Shown in pieces: positions 1 to 8,466 of a stretch of DNA of 64,000 nt; positions within the stretch are counted from its first letter, which is position 1, and every line of letters begins with the position of its first letter. A program made the position numbers and the translations under genes. The notes beneath the pieces are model-generated. The model did not search any database. It was not told the origin of the DNA and worked only from the letters and a program-made list of their open reading frames with translations. Source of the stretch: Pedobacter gandavensis (lineage in GTDB: Bacteria > Bacteroidota > Bacteroidia > Sphingobacteriales > Sphingobacteriaceae); contig NZ_WNXC01000002.1 of NCBI RefSeq assembly GCF_014172405.1, forward strand, positions 372,001 through 436,000, in the 5' to 3' direction.

Positions 1-368
1 GCTTTTCCCAGTTGCTCTTTATTTGCCGATAAGCCACCAGTACTATCCAGATCATGCTTTTTCAAGATGACTTCAATCTGATTAAAGGTGCGGGCTAGTT
101 TAGCTTTATAATCTTCCAGCTTCTGATTCTCTCCATACAAGATGGCTTGCTGAAAATCACTTTCCGCTCCACTTAAATCCAGCAGAATATTACTAATCTC
201 CTGACTCTGAGCATGCCCTCGCAATTTTTCTGCAAGTGTATCGAGTTTTTTAAAGATAGAATGCCTCAGTAATAAAGATCCTGCGGCAATTAGAAAAGTG
301 AAAACAAGAAATAAAACGAAAAGTTTACGAAGATTATTTGAGGTTTCACCTGATTTATTAACGAGCAT
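1..368 (-). CDS. N-terminus of a membrane sensor-like protein (partial)
   Basis: An open frame runs from an ATG at 368 leftwards off the window, giving about 122 residues. It has a short polar N-terminus, one strong membrane segment at about residues 15-33, and then a hydrophilic helical stretch with heptad-like spacing that would lie in the periplasm. This layout is that of the sensory part of a histidine kinase or chemoreceptor with a four-helix-bundle input domain. The catalytic part is outside the window, so the kinase assignment is inference. A TAAATTTG box lies upstream at 409-416 on the same strand. The gene is divergent from the AraC-type regulator. Confidence 0.6.
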   Translation of the reverse strand, partial: MLVNKSGETSNNLRKLFVLFLVFTFLIAAGSLLLRHSIFKKLDTLAEKLRGHAQSQEISNILLDLSGAESDFQQAILYGENQKLEDYKAKLARTFNQIEVILKKHDLDSTGGLSANKEQLGK

Positions 369-408
369 ATTAAATTCTAAAAATTGCTTCCAAAAAAATA
401 ATGGACTG

Positions 409-416
409 CAAATTTA
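409..416 (-). promoter_or_regulatory. Candidate -7 promoter box for the leftward sensor-like gene
   Basis: Read on the minus strand this is TAAATTTG, an exact match to the Bacteroidota -7 consensus TAnnTTTG. It lies about 40 nt upstream of the ATG at 368. No clear TTG is visible at -33, so the call is tentative. Confidence 0.35.
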
Positions 417-513
417 TCATTATTTATCTAGTATAATGGAAGAAAGATCAGTATATCAACCTCATAGATCAGATATTAAAACATTTCATCGGGGATAATT
501 CTTATTTTGCATA

Positions 514-1317
514 ATGAACTTCAGTAGAATTGAACCGCATCCCGACTTAAATCAACTGATAGAATGCTATTGGACTATGCAATCTGATGAAGCAAGTCCC
601 AGTATAGAGAAAATCATCCCTGATGGTTTTACAGAACTCATTTTCAACTATGGGAGTGTTTATAAATCAAAAAATAAGGACGGTTGGTGTCTGCAAAGCC
701 CAAATCTGTTAGCCGGTCAAATCAGCAGTTATTTTTACCTGGAAAACACGGGGCCAACTGCATCTGTTGCCATTAAATTGAAGCCAGCAGCACTTACTCA
801 ATTGTTTTCCCTGAATATGCAACAATACCTGGATAAGATAGTCGACCTGGACACCTTCCCACATGCTGAATTGGCTAATCTGAAGGAAAAAATATTCCCT
901 TTTAAAGATGAAAAACATTTGAAACAAATTTTAGATGATTATTTCATTTCCCGCAGCACAACTGCCGCTGAAAACCCCATCAAAGACACCTTATCTTTAA
1001 TCTTTAGCAGCAACGGCATGGCTTCTGTAGCTGAAATGCTCCATGTTGCTCAAGTTGGCGAACGACAGCTGGAACGTTTATTCAAAAGATATGTTGGGCT
1101 TTCTCCAAAGTACTATTCTCGTATCATACGCTTTAACTATATATTTCAATTGCTAAAAACCAAAGATTGTACCTGGTCTGAAATTGTGTTTAGATCTGGA
1201 TATTACGACCAATCTCACTTTATCCGGAACTTCAAAGCTTTCACTGGAGAGGATCCCTCAACTTACTATTTTGAAGAAAAAAACATGGCCAACTTCTTTT
1301 TAAAGAAAACAGATTAA
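514..1317 (+). CDS. AraC-family transcriptional regulator with DUF6597-like N-terminal domain
   Basis: 267 residues. The N-terminal half (about 1-150), with the motif IIPDGFTELIFNYG, resembles the cupin-like DUF6597 domain found in many Bacteroidota regulators. The C-terminal 100 residues hold a double helix-turn-helix typical of AraC proteins; the segment GYYDQSHFIRNFKAFTGEDP is the conserved second HTH and family tail. It should act in the cytoplasm as a one-component regulator; the ligand is unknown. The DUF6265 gene 61 bp downstream in the same direction may be a target or an operon partner. The ATG at 514 is the first start compatible with the family N-terminus. Confidence 0.85.
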   Translation: MNFSRIEPHPDLNQLIECYWTMQSDEASPSIEKIIPDGFTELIFNYGSVYKSKNKDGWCLQSPNLLAGQISSYFYLENTGPTASVAIKLKPAALTQLFSLNMQQYLDKIVDLDTFPHAELANLKEKIFPFKDEKHLKQILDDYFISRSTTAAENPIKDTLSLIFSSNGMASVAEMLHVAQVGERQLERLFKRYVGLSPKYYSRIIRFNYIFQLLKTKDCTWSEIVFRSGYYDQSHFIRNFKAFTGEDPSTYYFEEKNMANFFLKKTD

Positions 1318-1378
1318 CAAGTCGGTTTTGTACAATACGGCTCAAAAAGATGTTCCTATTTTTAAATAAAAAAACACG

Positions 1379-1849
1379 ATGAGAAAACTAAAAACACTTT
1401 TGATGATGTCTGCATTTCTATTCATAAACACCGTGTACGGTCAGGATAGTAATCCAGAAAAACTTAAGCAACTAGAATGGTTGACTGGTAAATGGATACG
1501 TACCAACTCCAAAACCGGACAGTCGGGCTATGAGACCTGGAAAAAAGATGCCCGTTCAAATCTTATTGGAAAAGGGGTTACCCTCAAAGGGAAAGAGACC
1601 TTATTCGAAGAAATCATGACGTTTTCTTTCAAAGAAAAGGCGTTATATTTTGTCGTGAGCGTCAGTGGCGAAAAGCAACCCACTTATTTTAAGCTTACTG
1701 AATTAGGCCCTGATGGTTTTACCTGCGAAAACCCTAAGCATGATTTCCCTAAGAAAATCACCTATAAAAGAAACGGGAAAAATTTAAAAGCAGTCATTTC
1801 AGGAGATGGGAAAAGTGTGGATTACGACTTCATTAAAGACAGCAAATAA
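1379..1849 (+). CDS. Secreted DUF6265 family protein
   Basis: 156 residues with a Sec signal peptide (about 1-21, cleaved after VYGQ). The mature part begins with the DUF6265 hallmark LEWLTGKW and carries ENPKHDFPKKI near residues 119-129. The family is predicted to form a lipocalin-like beta barrel; no biochemical function is established. It follows the AraC regulator in the same direction with a 61-bp gap, so co-expression is plausible. Its length is normal for the family. Confidence 0.75.
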   Translation: MRKLKTLLMMSAFLFINTVYGQDSNPEKLKQLEWLTGKWIRTNSKTGQSGYETWKKDARSNLIGKGVTLKGKETLFEEIMTFSFKEKALYFVVSVSGEKQPTYFKLTELGPDGFTCENPKHDFPKKITYKRNGKNLKAVISGDGKSVDYDFIKDSK

Positions 1850-1945
1850 ACTAAAATCTACAAAACAGATTAGAAAAGCAGCTTACAAACGGTTGAAAAA
1901 CCTGCTTTATTGTTAGCAACATAGCTGAACTATTATAAATCCTGT

Positions 1946-1988
1946 TATATTTGTCCAGATTTTACATGATAAAATATGGACAAATATA
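1946..1988 (+). promoter_or_regulatory. 43-nt palindrome over the promoter and start codon of the carotenoid regulator
   Basis: Left arm TATATTTGTCCA (1946-1957) is perfectly complementary to TGGACAAATATA (1977-1988). Inside, ATTTTA (1959-1964) pairs with TAAAAT (1970-1975), leaving one G/A mismatch and a 5-nt centre. The first eight bases, TATATTTG, are an exact TAnnTTTG -7 box, and the ATG of the regulator (1976-1978) lies in the right arm. A DNA-binding dimer or tetramer here would block RNA polymerase, so this looks like an autoregulatory operator for the MerR/CarH-like protein and the operon behind it. A role as an RNA hairpin is less likely because transcription should start inside the palindrome. 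Confidence 0.6.
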
Positions 1989-2884
1989 AATACTCCATTT
2001 CTGATCTTGAGCAATTAAGCGGCATTCACGTTGATACGATTAGAATTTGGGAGCGCAGGTATAATGCCTTAACTCCCATGAGATCAGCGGGAAATACACG
2101 TCTTTACAATGACCAGCATTTACGAAGGCTGTTAAATATTGTAGGGTTGAGCCAATCGGGCATGAAAATCTCCCAAGTGTGTGCACTTTCGGATCAGCAG
2201 ATTGATCAGCTTTTAAAAAAAGAAATTGACTACACCATTTCTTCCGATTCCAAAATCGAATATTACATTTCACAGCTACTTAAATATGGACTAGCTTACA
2301 ATGAATTGAAATTTGATCAATTGATTACCAGCTGCATCGAAGAACTGGAAATGACCAGTACTTACAAAAATGTCCTTTACCCTTTGCTGGTAAGATTAGG
2401 TTTAATGTGGCGCAGAGATACTATTTGCCCAGCTCAGGAGCATTTTTTATCGAATATTATACGACAAAAATTATTTGTTGCCATAGATAAAATCCAAGTT
2501 AAAAATAAAACTACGGCTTCATGGTTACTCTTTTTACCGGAGGATGAAGACCATGACATCGGTTTACTTTTTGCTCAATACCTTTTAAAATCCGCTGGTC
2601 ACCGGGTTATTTTCCTTGGAGGAAGGGTACCAATGGACTCCTTGAAAGACGCCATGGCTCACAATCAATCCGAACATATTTTATTATTTATGGTACGTTC
2701 CAGACCGGTAACCGATGCTCAAGCCTATTTAAACACATTAAGTGAAAATTTCAGCGGTTCAAAAATACACCTTGCTGGCAATTCCAAACTCCTTACTCAG
2801 CTACAATTGGCAGAAAACATAAACTGGTTTCAATCTATTGAGGGCTTCGAACAAACCATTAATCAATATCAGAATGTCAACTAA
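1976..2884 (+). CDS. carH: MerR-family regulator with B12-binding domain, CarH-like light sensor of the carotenoid operon
   Basis: 302 residues in three parts: a MerR winged HTH (about 5-72, with DTIRIWERRYN and the wing around NTRLY), a helical cap domain (about 90-170), and a Rossmann-type B12-binding domain (about 180-302). The cap contains W145-x9-E155-H156, the signature of adenosylcobalamin-dependent CarH, and the Rossmann part has E191-x-H193-xx-G196, where the histidine would be the lower axial cobalt ligand. By homology it would repress crt genes in the dark and release DNA when light breaks the Co-C bond. The stop overlaps crtI by 11 nt, so it is the first gene of the operon and probably represses itself. 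The light response is inferred, not shown. Confidence 0.8.
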   Translation: MDKYKYSISDLEQLSGIHVDTIRIWERRYNALTPMRSAGNTRLYNDQHLRRLLNIVGLSQSGMKISQVCALSDQQIDQLLKKEIDYTISSDSKIEYYISQLLKYGLAYNELKFDQLITSCIEELEMTSTYKNVLYPLLVRLGLMWRRDTICPAQEHFLSNIIRQKLFVAIDKIQVKNKTTASWLLFLPEDEDHDIGLLFAQYLLKSAGHRVIFLGGRVPMDSLKDAMAHNQSEHILLFMVRSRPVTDAQAYLNTLSENFSGSKIHLAGNSKLLTQLQLAENINWFQSIEGFEQTINQYQNVN

Positions 2885-4373
2885 ATTTAATGAAAAACAG
2901 CCCCGAATAGCCATTATAGGTTCAGGATTTGCTGGGATTAGTGCCGCTGCTTATCTAGCAAAGCAAGGTTATGAAGTAGATGTTTATGAAAAAAATGAAG
3001 ACATTGGAGGAAGAGCCCGGCAACTCATTACCGACAATGGGTATATTTTCGATATGGGACCCAGCTGGTATTGGATGCCTGAAGTTTTTGAGCAATTTTT
3101 TAATGATTTTGGGTTTAAAGCCAGTGACTTTTATGAGTTAGATTTACTGGATCCTGGATTCAGTATTGTTTTCAAAAACAATGAGGTGCTGAGTATTCCA
3201 GCAAATTTCGAGGAATTATTAAAATTATTTGAACGCATCGAAGCTGGTAGTGCAGAGAAATTGAAAAGCTTCCTTGAGGAAGCCGAATACAAATACAAAA
3301 TTGGCATCGGAAAACTTGTTTACAAGCCAGGGATTTCCTTAATGGAATTTGCAGATGCCGAGCTCATCAAAGGGATGTTTAAGCTTCAGGTATTTACTTC
3401 CTTTAGCACACACGTTAAAAAACACTTTAAAGACCCGAGACTGATTGCTCTGATGGAATTTCCCGTATTATTCCTTGGAGCGATGCCTGAAGAAACTCCT
3501 GCTTTATACAGCATGATGAACTATGCTGGGCTTAAATTGGGCAGCTGGTATCCGAAAGGTGGTTTTGGAAAAGTAATTCAGGCCATGAAAGTTGTTGCGG
3601 AACAACAAGGTGTAAAGTTTCATACAAATGCCCCTGTAACCGCTTTAAAAATTGCGGAAGAACAAGTTAAGGGGGTTCATTCGAGTATAGGAAGCAAGGA
3701 TTATGATGGCGTCATTGCAGCGGCGGATTACCACCATATAGAGTCTCAAATATTGCCTCCTAATTATCGTAATTATTCCGAAAAATATTGGGAAAACAGG
3801 GTACTTGCTCCCTCCTCTTTAATCTTCTATATCGGCGTCAATACCCGAGTAAATCAGTTAAACCATCACACCTTATTCTTCGATGAGGATTTAAAACAAC
3901 ATGCACAAGAAATATACAAAACACCAAAATGGCCTTCAAAACCGCTATTCTATGTTTGTTGCCCAAGTGTAACTGATCCCAATGTTGCCCCTGAAGGTCA
4001 CGAGAACTTGTTTATTTTAATGCCATTGGCTCCTGATGTAGCGGATCCAGAAGCCATTCGTGAACAATATTTTGACCTGATCATGGATCGGTTAGAAGCC
4101 TTTACCGGAACGCAAATCCGCAATCATTTGGATTATAAAAGGAGTTATTGTGTACGTGAATTCATTGAAGATTATAATTCTTATAAGGGGAATGCCTATG
4201 GACTTGCGAATACCCTGATGCAAACTGCTCATTTAAAACCTTCTATAAAGAATAAAAAACTAAACAACTTGTTTTATGCCGGACAACTTACTGTTCCAGG
4301 TCCAGGGGTTCCACCATCCATTATTTCAGGAAATGTGGCTGCCAAACAAATGATAAAATATTTCAATAGGTAA
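2874..4373 (+). CDS. crtI: Phytoene desaturase CrtI
   Basis: 499 residues. The FAD/NAD-binding dinucleotide fold starts with G16-S-G18-F-A-G21, followed by an acidic strand end and the GGR motif that contacts FAD. The C-terminus, with FYAGQ...PGPGVPPSIISG at about residues 468-487, is the bacterial-type CrtI signature. The enzyme desaturates phytoene stepwise to lycopene. The ATG at 2874 is preferred because it precedes the usual short polar lead to the FAD fold; it overlaps the regulator gene by 11 nt. crtB follows after 2 nt. Confidence 0.93.
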   Translation: MSTKFNEKQPRIAIIGSGFAGISAAAYLAKQGYEVDVYEKNEDIGGRARQLITDNGYIFDMGPSWYWMPEVFEQFFNDFGFKASDFYELDLLDPGFSIVFKNNEVLSIPANFEELLKLFERIEAGSAEKLKSFLEEAEYKYKIGIGKLVYKPGISLMEFADAELIKGMFKLQVFTSFSTHVKKHFKDPRLIALMEFPVLFLGAMPEETPALYSMMNYAGLKLGSWYPKGGFGKVIQAMKVVAEQQGVKFHTNAPVTALKIAEEQVKGVHSSIGSKDYDGVIAAADYHHIESQILPPNYRNYSEKYWENRVLAPSSLIFYIGVNTRVNQLNHHTLFFDEDLKQHAQEIYKTPKWPSKPLFYVCCPSVTDPNVAPEGHENLFILMPLAPDVADPEAIREQYFDLIMDRLEAFTGTQIRNHLDYKRSYCVREFIEDYNSYKGNAYGLANTLMQTAHLKPSIKNKKLNNLFYAGQLTVPGPGVPPSIISGNVAAKQMIKYFNR

Positions 4374-4375
4374 CC

Positions 4376-5212
4376 ATGAAAGATATATTTGACCAATTAT
4401 CCGCTGATTGCAGTAAGATGATCACCAAGCGTTACAGCACTAGTTTTTCTTTGGGAATTTATTTCTTAAATGAGAAATTACGTCAACCTATTTATGCCAT
4501 CTATGGCTTTGTACGCCTGGCAGATGAAATTGTAGATAGTTTTCATGACTATGATAAGAATTTCCTACTCGCTAAATTCAGAAGAGACTGTTTTGAGGCG
4601 ATTAAAGATGGAATCAGTCTGAATCCTGCGCTCAATTCATTTCAACAAGTGGTTAATAACTATCATATTGACTTGAAACTAATAGATTTGTTTCTTGAAA
4701 GTATGGAGATGGACTTGCAACCGGAACTTTATACCACTGAAAAATATGATCGATACATTCTTGGATCTGCCCAGGTAGTGGGATTAATGTGCTTACATGT
4801 ATTTACAGAAGGTGATCAACTGAAATATGAGGACTTAAAAGAATCTGCAATGAAGTTAGGCTCAGCCTTTCAAAAAGTAAATTTCTTAAGAGACATTAAT
4901 GCGGATTATTATACCTTAAGTCGCAGTTATTTTCCTAATGTAGACTTATCATCCTTTTCTAATTTTGAAAAGAAAATCATTGAAGATGACATTGAGTTAG
5001 AGTTTAAATCGGCGTTAATCGGCATTCGTCAATTGCCAAATTCTTCCAAAAATGGTGTTTACCTGGCCTACGTTTATTACAAGGAGTTATTCAATAAAAT
5101 TAAAAATTCGACGGCAGAAAAAGTCATGTCTGAGCGGATCAGAATTTCAAATGCGCATAAATTTGGGTTGATGTTTGACTCCATCATCCGCTACAAAACC
5201 AATATGATATGA
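4376..5212 (+). CDS. crtB: Phytoene synthase CrtB
   Basis: 278 residues of the squalene/phytoene synthase family. Both Asp-rich metal-binding motifs are present: D50-E-I-V-D54 and D173-I-N-A-D177 (in FLRDINADY). The enzyme condenses two GGPP to phytoene. No GGPP synthase (crtE) lies in this cluster, so GGPP must come from a gene elsewhere. The gene starts 2 nt after crtI and overlaps the next gene by 4 nt, which indicates translational coupling. Confidence 0.93.
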   Translation: MKDIFDQLSADCSKMITKRYSTSFSLGIYFLNEKLRQPIYAIYGFVRLADEIVDSFHDYDKNFLLAKFRRDCFEAIKDGISLNPALNSFQQVVNNYHIDLKLIDLFLESMEMDLQPELYTTEKYDRYILGSAQVVGLMCLHVFTEGDQLKYEDLKESAMKLGSAFQKVNFLRDINADYYTLSRSYFPNVDLSSFSNFEKKIIEDDIELEFKSALIGIRQLPNSSKNGVYLAYVYYKELFNKIKNSTAEKVMSERIRISNAHKFGLMFDSIIRYKTNMI

Positions 5213-5712
5213 AGTTATCTGTCTTATTAATTTTCTTATTATTCAGCATAAACATCTACGGTTCAAAACCAGAAATTCAAGAAGTAAGGATCCTCTTTGA
5301 GGCATCAGCAAAAAGTAAAACTGCTGCGGAGCAATTTTTAAAAATACTAGCTACAACAACGACCTCGGATCCTCCAATCTATCGTTGCTACCAGGGGGTT
5401 TCAGAGATGATGCAGGCAAAGTATGGTTTTAATCCCATCCACAAATTAAAAAGATTTAAAAGAGGCAAAACACTAATTGAAGAAGCGGTATCTAAAGCGC
5501 CTGAAGATGTAGAAATCAGATTTTTAAGATTTGTAATTCAGTCTAATCTACCTGCTATCCTCAACTATAATGAACATATCAATCAGGATAAACACTTTTT
5601 ACTGGTAAATTTGAAAACGATAAAAGACAATAAATTAAAACAGAGCATTCTGAAGTATTTAGCGGATTGTAAAAACTGTACACCACAAGAAAGGAAAGGA
5701 CTAATTGGATGA
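5209..5712 (+). CDS. Small exported protein of the carotenoid operon, function unknown
   Basis: 167 residues with a Sec signal peptide (about 1-18). The mature part is alpha-helical, with spacing (…RCYQGVSEMMQAKYGFNP…SKAPEDVEIRFLRF…) that resembles TPR-type helix pairs, but no catalytic motif is visible. It overlaps crtB by 4 nt and idi by 4 nt, so it is firmly embedded in the operon. A role in placing or handling the pigment at the envelope is conceivable but is only context-based inference. Confidence 0.7.
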   Translation: MKLSVLLIFLLFSINIYGSKPEIQEVRILFEASAKSKTAAEQFLKILATTTTSDPPIYRCYQGVSEMMQAKYGFNPIHKLKRFKRGKTLIEEAVSKAPEDVEIRFLRFVIQSNLPAILNYNEHINQDKHFLLVNLKTIKDNKLKQSILKYLADCKNCTPQERKGLIG

Positions 5713-6248
5713 TAGAAAAAGAAGAAATGGTAATATTAGTAGATGAGCATGATCATCCAATTGGGACTATGCCAAAACTAGAGGCGCATATTGCAGGGAA
5801 ATTTCACAGGGCATTCTCAGTGTTCATCTTTAACAATCGCGGAGAGCTTTTACTTCAACAACGTGCTTTGGACAAGTATCATTCTGGAGGAAAATGGACC
5901 AATACCTGTTGTAGTCACCCCAGACCTGGCGAACTTACCGCAGCAGCTGCCAAAAGACGGTTACAGGAAGAAATGGGCATGGATTGTCAGTTAAACCCTA
6001 TTTTCACTTTTTCCTATCGTGCTGAAGTTGAAAATGGATTGATAGAAAATGAGTTTGACCATGTTTTCTTCGGCAACAGCGATGTTTTACCTGTTCCCAA
6101 CCCTGCAGAAGTAGCTGCTTACAAATACATCAGTATGGAGGCACTGGAGCTGAGTTTGACTGATAAAAATGAAGCATACACGGAATGGTTAAAAATATGT
6201 TTTGATCAGGTGATGGCACACTACCGTAGAATTTATGGGCATGGATAA
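5709..6248 (+). CDS. idi: Isopentenyl-diphosphate delta-isomerase, type 1
   Basis: 179 residues of the Nudix-type isomerase family. The catalytic Cys67 lies in TNTCCSHPRPGE, the Nudix helix REEMG equivalent is RLQEEMGM (about 84-91), and the acidic ENE site is E113-N-E115. It interconverts IPP and DMAPP, raising the precursor supply for GGPP and hence carotenoids. It overlaps its upstream neighbour by 4 nt and crtZ by 14 nt. Length matches the bacterial family. Confidence 0.93.
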   Translation: MIEKEEMVILVDEHDHPIGTMPKLEAHIAGKFHRAFSVFIFNNRGELLLQQRALDKYHSGGKWTNTCCSHPRPGELTAAAAKRRLQEEMGMDCQLNPIFTFSYRAEVENGLIENEFDHVFFGNSDVLPVPNPAEVAAYKYISMEALELSLTDKNEAYTEWLKICFDQVMAHYRRIYGHG

Positions 6249-6702
6249 CTGGATCATCAACCTATTTATCACACTAGGCACTTTCATTTTTATGGAAGGT
6301 GTGGCTTGGTTTACACATAAATATGTCATGCATGGCTGGTTATGGGTTCTTCATAAAGATCACCATCAGAAAACACCTGATTTCTTTGAAAAGAATGATG
6401 CCTTCTTCTTGATATTTGCCAGTCCAAGTATCTTGTTATTTTTTTTCGGTTCGAGAGGGGAATTAAACTGGATGTTTTATATAGGGCTAGGTATTTTATT
6501 ATATGGCATCGCTTATTTTATGATTCATGACGTGGTGATCCACCAGCGTTTCAAATGGTTTTCACGAAGTAACAACAAGTACATCAGAACTATCCGAAGA
6601 GCACATAAAATGCACCATAAACACCTTGGCAGGCATCATGGAGAATCCTTTGGGATGTTGTTTGCTAACCGGAAATATTGGCAGAAATCTCAAAAAAAGT
6701 AA
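6235..6702 (+). CDS. crtZ: Beta-carotene hydroxylase CrtZ
   Basis: 155 residues, an integral-membrane di-iron hydroxylase of the fatty-acid-hydroxylase superfamily. The histidine clusters HKYVMH, HKDHH, HDVVIH and HKMHHKH are all present between membrane segments. It hydroxylates the beta-rings of beta-carotene at C3 and C3', giving zeaxanthin. The start at 6235 overlaps idi by 14 nt; a second ATG at 6241 is an equally possible start. crtY begins 1 nt after the stop. Confidence 0.92.
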   Translation: MGMDNWIINLFITLGTFIFMEGVAWFTHKYVMHGWLWVLHKDHHQKTPDFFEKNDAFFLIFASPSILLFFFGSRGELNWMFYIGLGILLYGIAYFMIHDVVIHQRFKWFSRSNNKYIRTIRRAHKMHHKHLGRHHGESFGMLFANRKYWQKSQKK

Positions 6703-6703
6703 C

Positions 6704-7867
6704 ATGGAACACTTTGATTATATCATTGCTGGAGGAGGATGTGCAGGGAGGAGTTTGGCTACACGCTTATTACCTTTTCTGAAAGCAAGGAATAAAAGGG
6801 TGTTGGTTGTGGACAAATCGACTAAAAAAGAAAATGATAAAACCTGGTGTTTCTGGGAAGATCGTACGGATATATTTGAACCTGTCGTCCAGCGAAAATG
6901 GAACCGGCTGTCGTTTTCAGGTTTATCCTACGATAAAGAACTGTCTATCCAGCCTTACTTTTACAAAATGATTCGCTCGGGCGATTTTTACCAGTATACG
7001 AATGATCTTTTGACTAACAGTCCACAGGTCAGCATTAAGCAAGGCGAGGTTCAAAATTTGTATTCAGAAGATAAAAAAGCGATAGTGACCATTGATGGTG
7101 TTCTTTACAGCGCTGATTATGTTTTCAGTAGCATTCCACAAGCCCAGGAGAAAGATTCGCAGCGTTATCAATATTTATTACAGCATTTTAATGGTTGGGT
7201 GATTGAAACAACAGCCGATACTTTTGATCCTTCATGTGCCACCTTAATGGACTTTAATACCAGTCAGCATGCAGGAACATCCTTTTTTTATGTCTTACCC
7301 TTAAGTCCAAGGCGGGCTTTAATTGAGTACACGCTATTTTCCGAAGAAGTTTTACCTACTGCCAGTTATACTGCTGCACTGGAGAAGTATATTCGGGAGC
7401 AAATAAACTGCGATCATTACACCATTTTAGAAAAGGAGCAAGGAGTTATTCCTATGTCCGACCATCCGATCAAAAGAGAAGACGGTCGTATCATCTATCT
7501 TGGTACTGCCGGAGGCTTTACTAAAGGATCAACAGGTTATACCTTCCGCTTCATTCAGAAACATACCAGCGCTATCGTTGAAAAACTATATAGGTCTGGA
7601 CATCCACGTGTTCCTCCAATCTCCTCCTTCAGATTTCCCATTTATGATGGCGTACTTTTGCACTTACTGAATAGTAAACGTCTGTCTGGAGTTGAAATAT
7701 TTACGACCATGTTTAAGAAAAACCATCCTGTTAAAATATTGAAATTCCTTGATAATGAGACTTCCATATTTGAAGAACTGCTAATTTTCAATACTCTTCA
7801 AAAAAAGGAATTTGCTATGGCTTTATGGAAGCGGACGTTAAAGCTGATGAAAGCAGATTCACTGTGA
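6704..7867 (+). CDS. crtY: Lycopene beta-cyclase CrtY
   Basis: 387 residues. The N-terminal dinucleotide-binding motif is G10-G-G-C-A-G15, followed by DKSTKKENDKTWCFWE, typical of CrtY (the TWCFW box). Later GTAGGFTKGSTGYTF matches the conserved substrate/FAD region. It cyclises both ends of lycopene to beta-carotene. The ATG at 6704 is chosen because upstream in-frame sequence lies inside crtZ. This is the last gene of the operon; a hairpin 15 bp downstream may end the transcript. Confidence 0.92.
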   Translation: MEHFDYIIAGGGCAGRSLATRLLPFLKARNKRVLVVDKSTKKENDKTWCFWEDRTDIFEPVVQRKWNRLSFSGLSYDKELSIQPYFYKMIRSGDFYQYTNDLLTNSPQVSIKQGEVQNLYSEDKKAIVTIDGVLYSADYVFSSIPQAQEKDSQRYQYLLQHFNGWVIETTADTFDPSCATLMDFNTSQHAGTSFFYVLPLSPRRALIEYTLFSEEVLPTASYTAALEKYIREQINCDHYTILEKEQGVIPMSDHPIKREDGRIIYLGTAGGFTKGSTGYTFRFIQKHTSAIVEKLYRSGHPRVPPISSFRFPIYDGVLLHLLNSKRLSGVEIFTTMFKKNHPVKILKFLDNETSIFEELLIFNTLQKKEFAMALWKRTLKLMKADSL

Positions 7868-7876
7868 TCAAGACAT

Positions 7877-7909
7877 AAAAAAACCGGAATTGAATTATTC
7901 AACTCCGGT
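7877..7909 (-). terminator. Terminator hairpin, probably the original tRNA-Leu terminator
   Basis: A 12-bp stem with one mismatch and a 3-nt loop spans 7883-7909. An A-run at 7877-7883 gives a U-tract only when read on the minus strand. The tRNA-Leu gene that was directly to the right before prophage insertion is on the minus strand, so this was most likely its terminator. It can also serve crtY in the other direction, though without a U-tract. Confidence 0.65.
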
Positions 7910-7911
7910 CA

Positions 7912-7924
7912 GTATCCAGAAGCA
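7912..7924 (+). other. Left prophage attachment core
   Basis: GTATCCAGAAGCA is repeated exactly at 46463-46475, where it forms the 3' end of tRNA-Leu. This copy lies 2 bp beyond the crtY/tRNA terminator hairpin and is the boundary between host DNA (left) and prophage (right). Confidence 0.85.
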
Positions 7925-7968
7925 AAATAACATACACTTCATAATTAATTGTATTTCAGTTTATTATA

Positions 7969-7982
7969 AATAATGTCGGAGT
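7969..7982 (+). repeat. Candidate arm-type integrase site, left arm
   Basis: AATAATGTCGGAGT here is identical and in the same orientation to 46338-46351 near the other end. Both copies lie just inside the attachment cores, 44 bp and 111 bp away respectively. In the circular phage genome they would flank the core, as arm-type sites of tyrosine integrases do. Confidence 0.45.
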
Positions 7983-8037
7983 TAATGACTTAGTAAATGA
8001 AAAATACTTAGTCAGAAAAATGATTATTTAGGCTACT

Positions 8038-8424
8038 CTATGTCAATTTAAACCCTAATTGCTCGCCAATATCATTTACTTGGGTTACGAATGCACCCAG
8101 ATTATTAGCATCGTCCATGCTATATTTTACCTCAATTTTAAAAGTAAATTCATGTTTCTTATTTTTATTTAAAAGAGATTTCTCCTTCGAAATTTCTTCA
8201 CTTGGCCCTTTACTACCATTTGGGTGTAGTGGATTAAACAGCTCAAAAAAATTGAATTCTAACATTTTGGATAGCTTCCATAGTTGAGACACTAGTATAT
8301 CATTACTATCCAAAATCTTGTACATATTTCGTCTTCCTGTACCCAATTCATCAGCTAACTCAACAGTTGATTTCTTTCTTTCTTTTGCTTTAGCCTTTAT
8401 GAGTTCCCCTATGTGCATTTCCAT
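8038..8424 (-). CDS. Phage repressor, XRE/Cro-CI type HTH
   Basis: About 128 residues from the ATG at 8424; an ATG at 8418 fits the family N-terminus (MHIGELIK) equally well, and the frame is open further upstream to 8490. An HTH of the XRE type lies in the first 60 residues (STVELADELGTGRRNMYKIL), followed by a charged linker and a C-terminal part of unknown fold. It is divergent from the early genes, next to an intergenic region full of TGTGA/TCACA sites. Both facts support a role as the lysogeny repressor. Confidence 0.7.
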   Translation of the reverse strand: MEMHIGELIKAKAKERKKSTVELADELGTGRRNMYKILDSNDILVSQLWKLSKMLEFNFFELFNPLHPNGSKGPSEEISKEKSLLNKNKKHEFTFKIEVKYSMDDANNLGAFVTQVNDIGEQLGFKLT

Positions 8425-8466
8425 TGCACAAATTTTGAATAAAATATTCATTTGATAATCAATAAG

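Noticed and set aside
298..498. 66-residue plus-strand frame at the left edge
   Set aside because: It is antisense to the sensor-like gene, whose membrane-segment layout is much more protein-like.
6905..6922. TGTCGTTTTC inside crtY, resembling the late promoter box
   Set aside because: It lies in coding host DNA, has no second box at the 28-nt offset and no gene start nearby.
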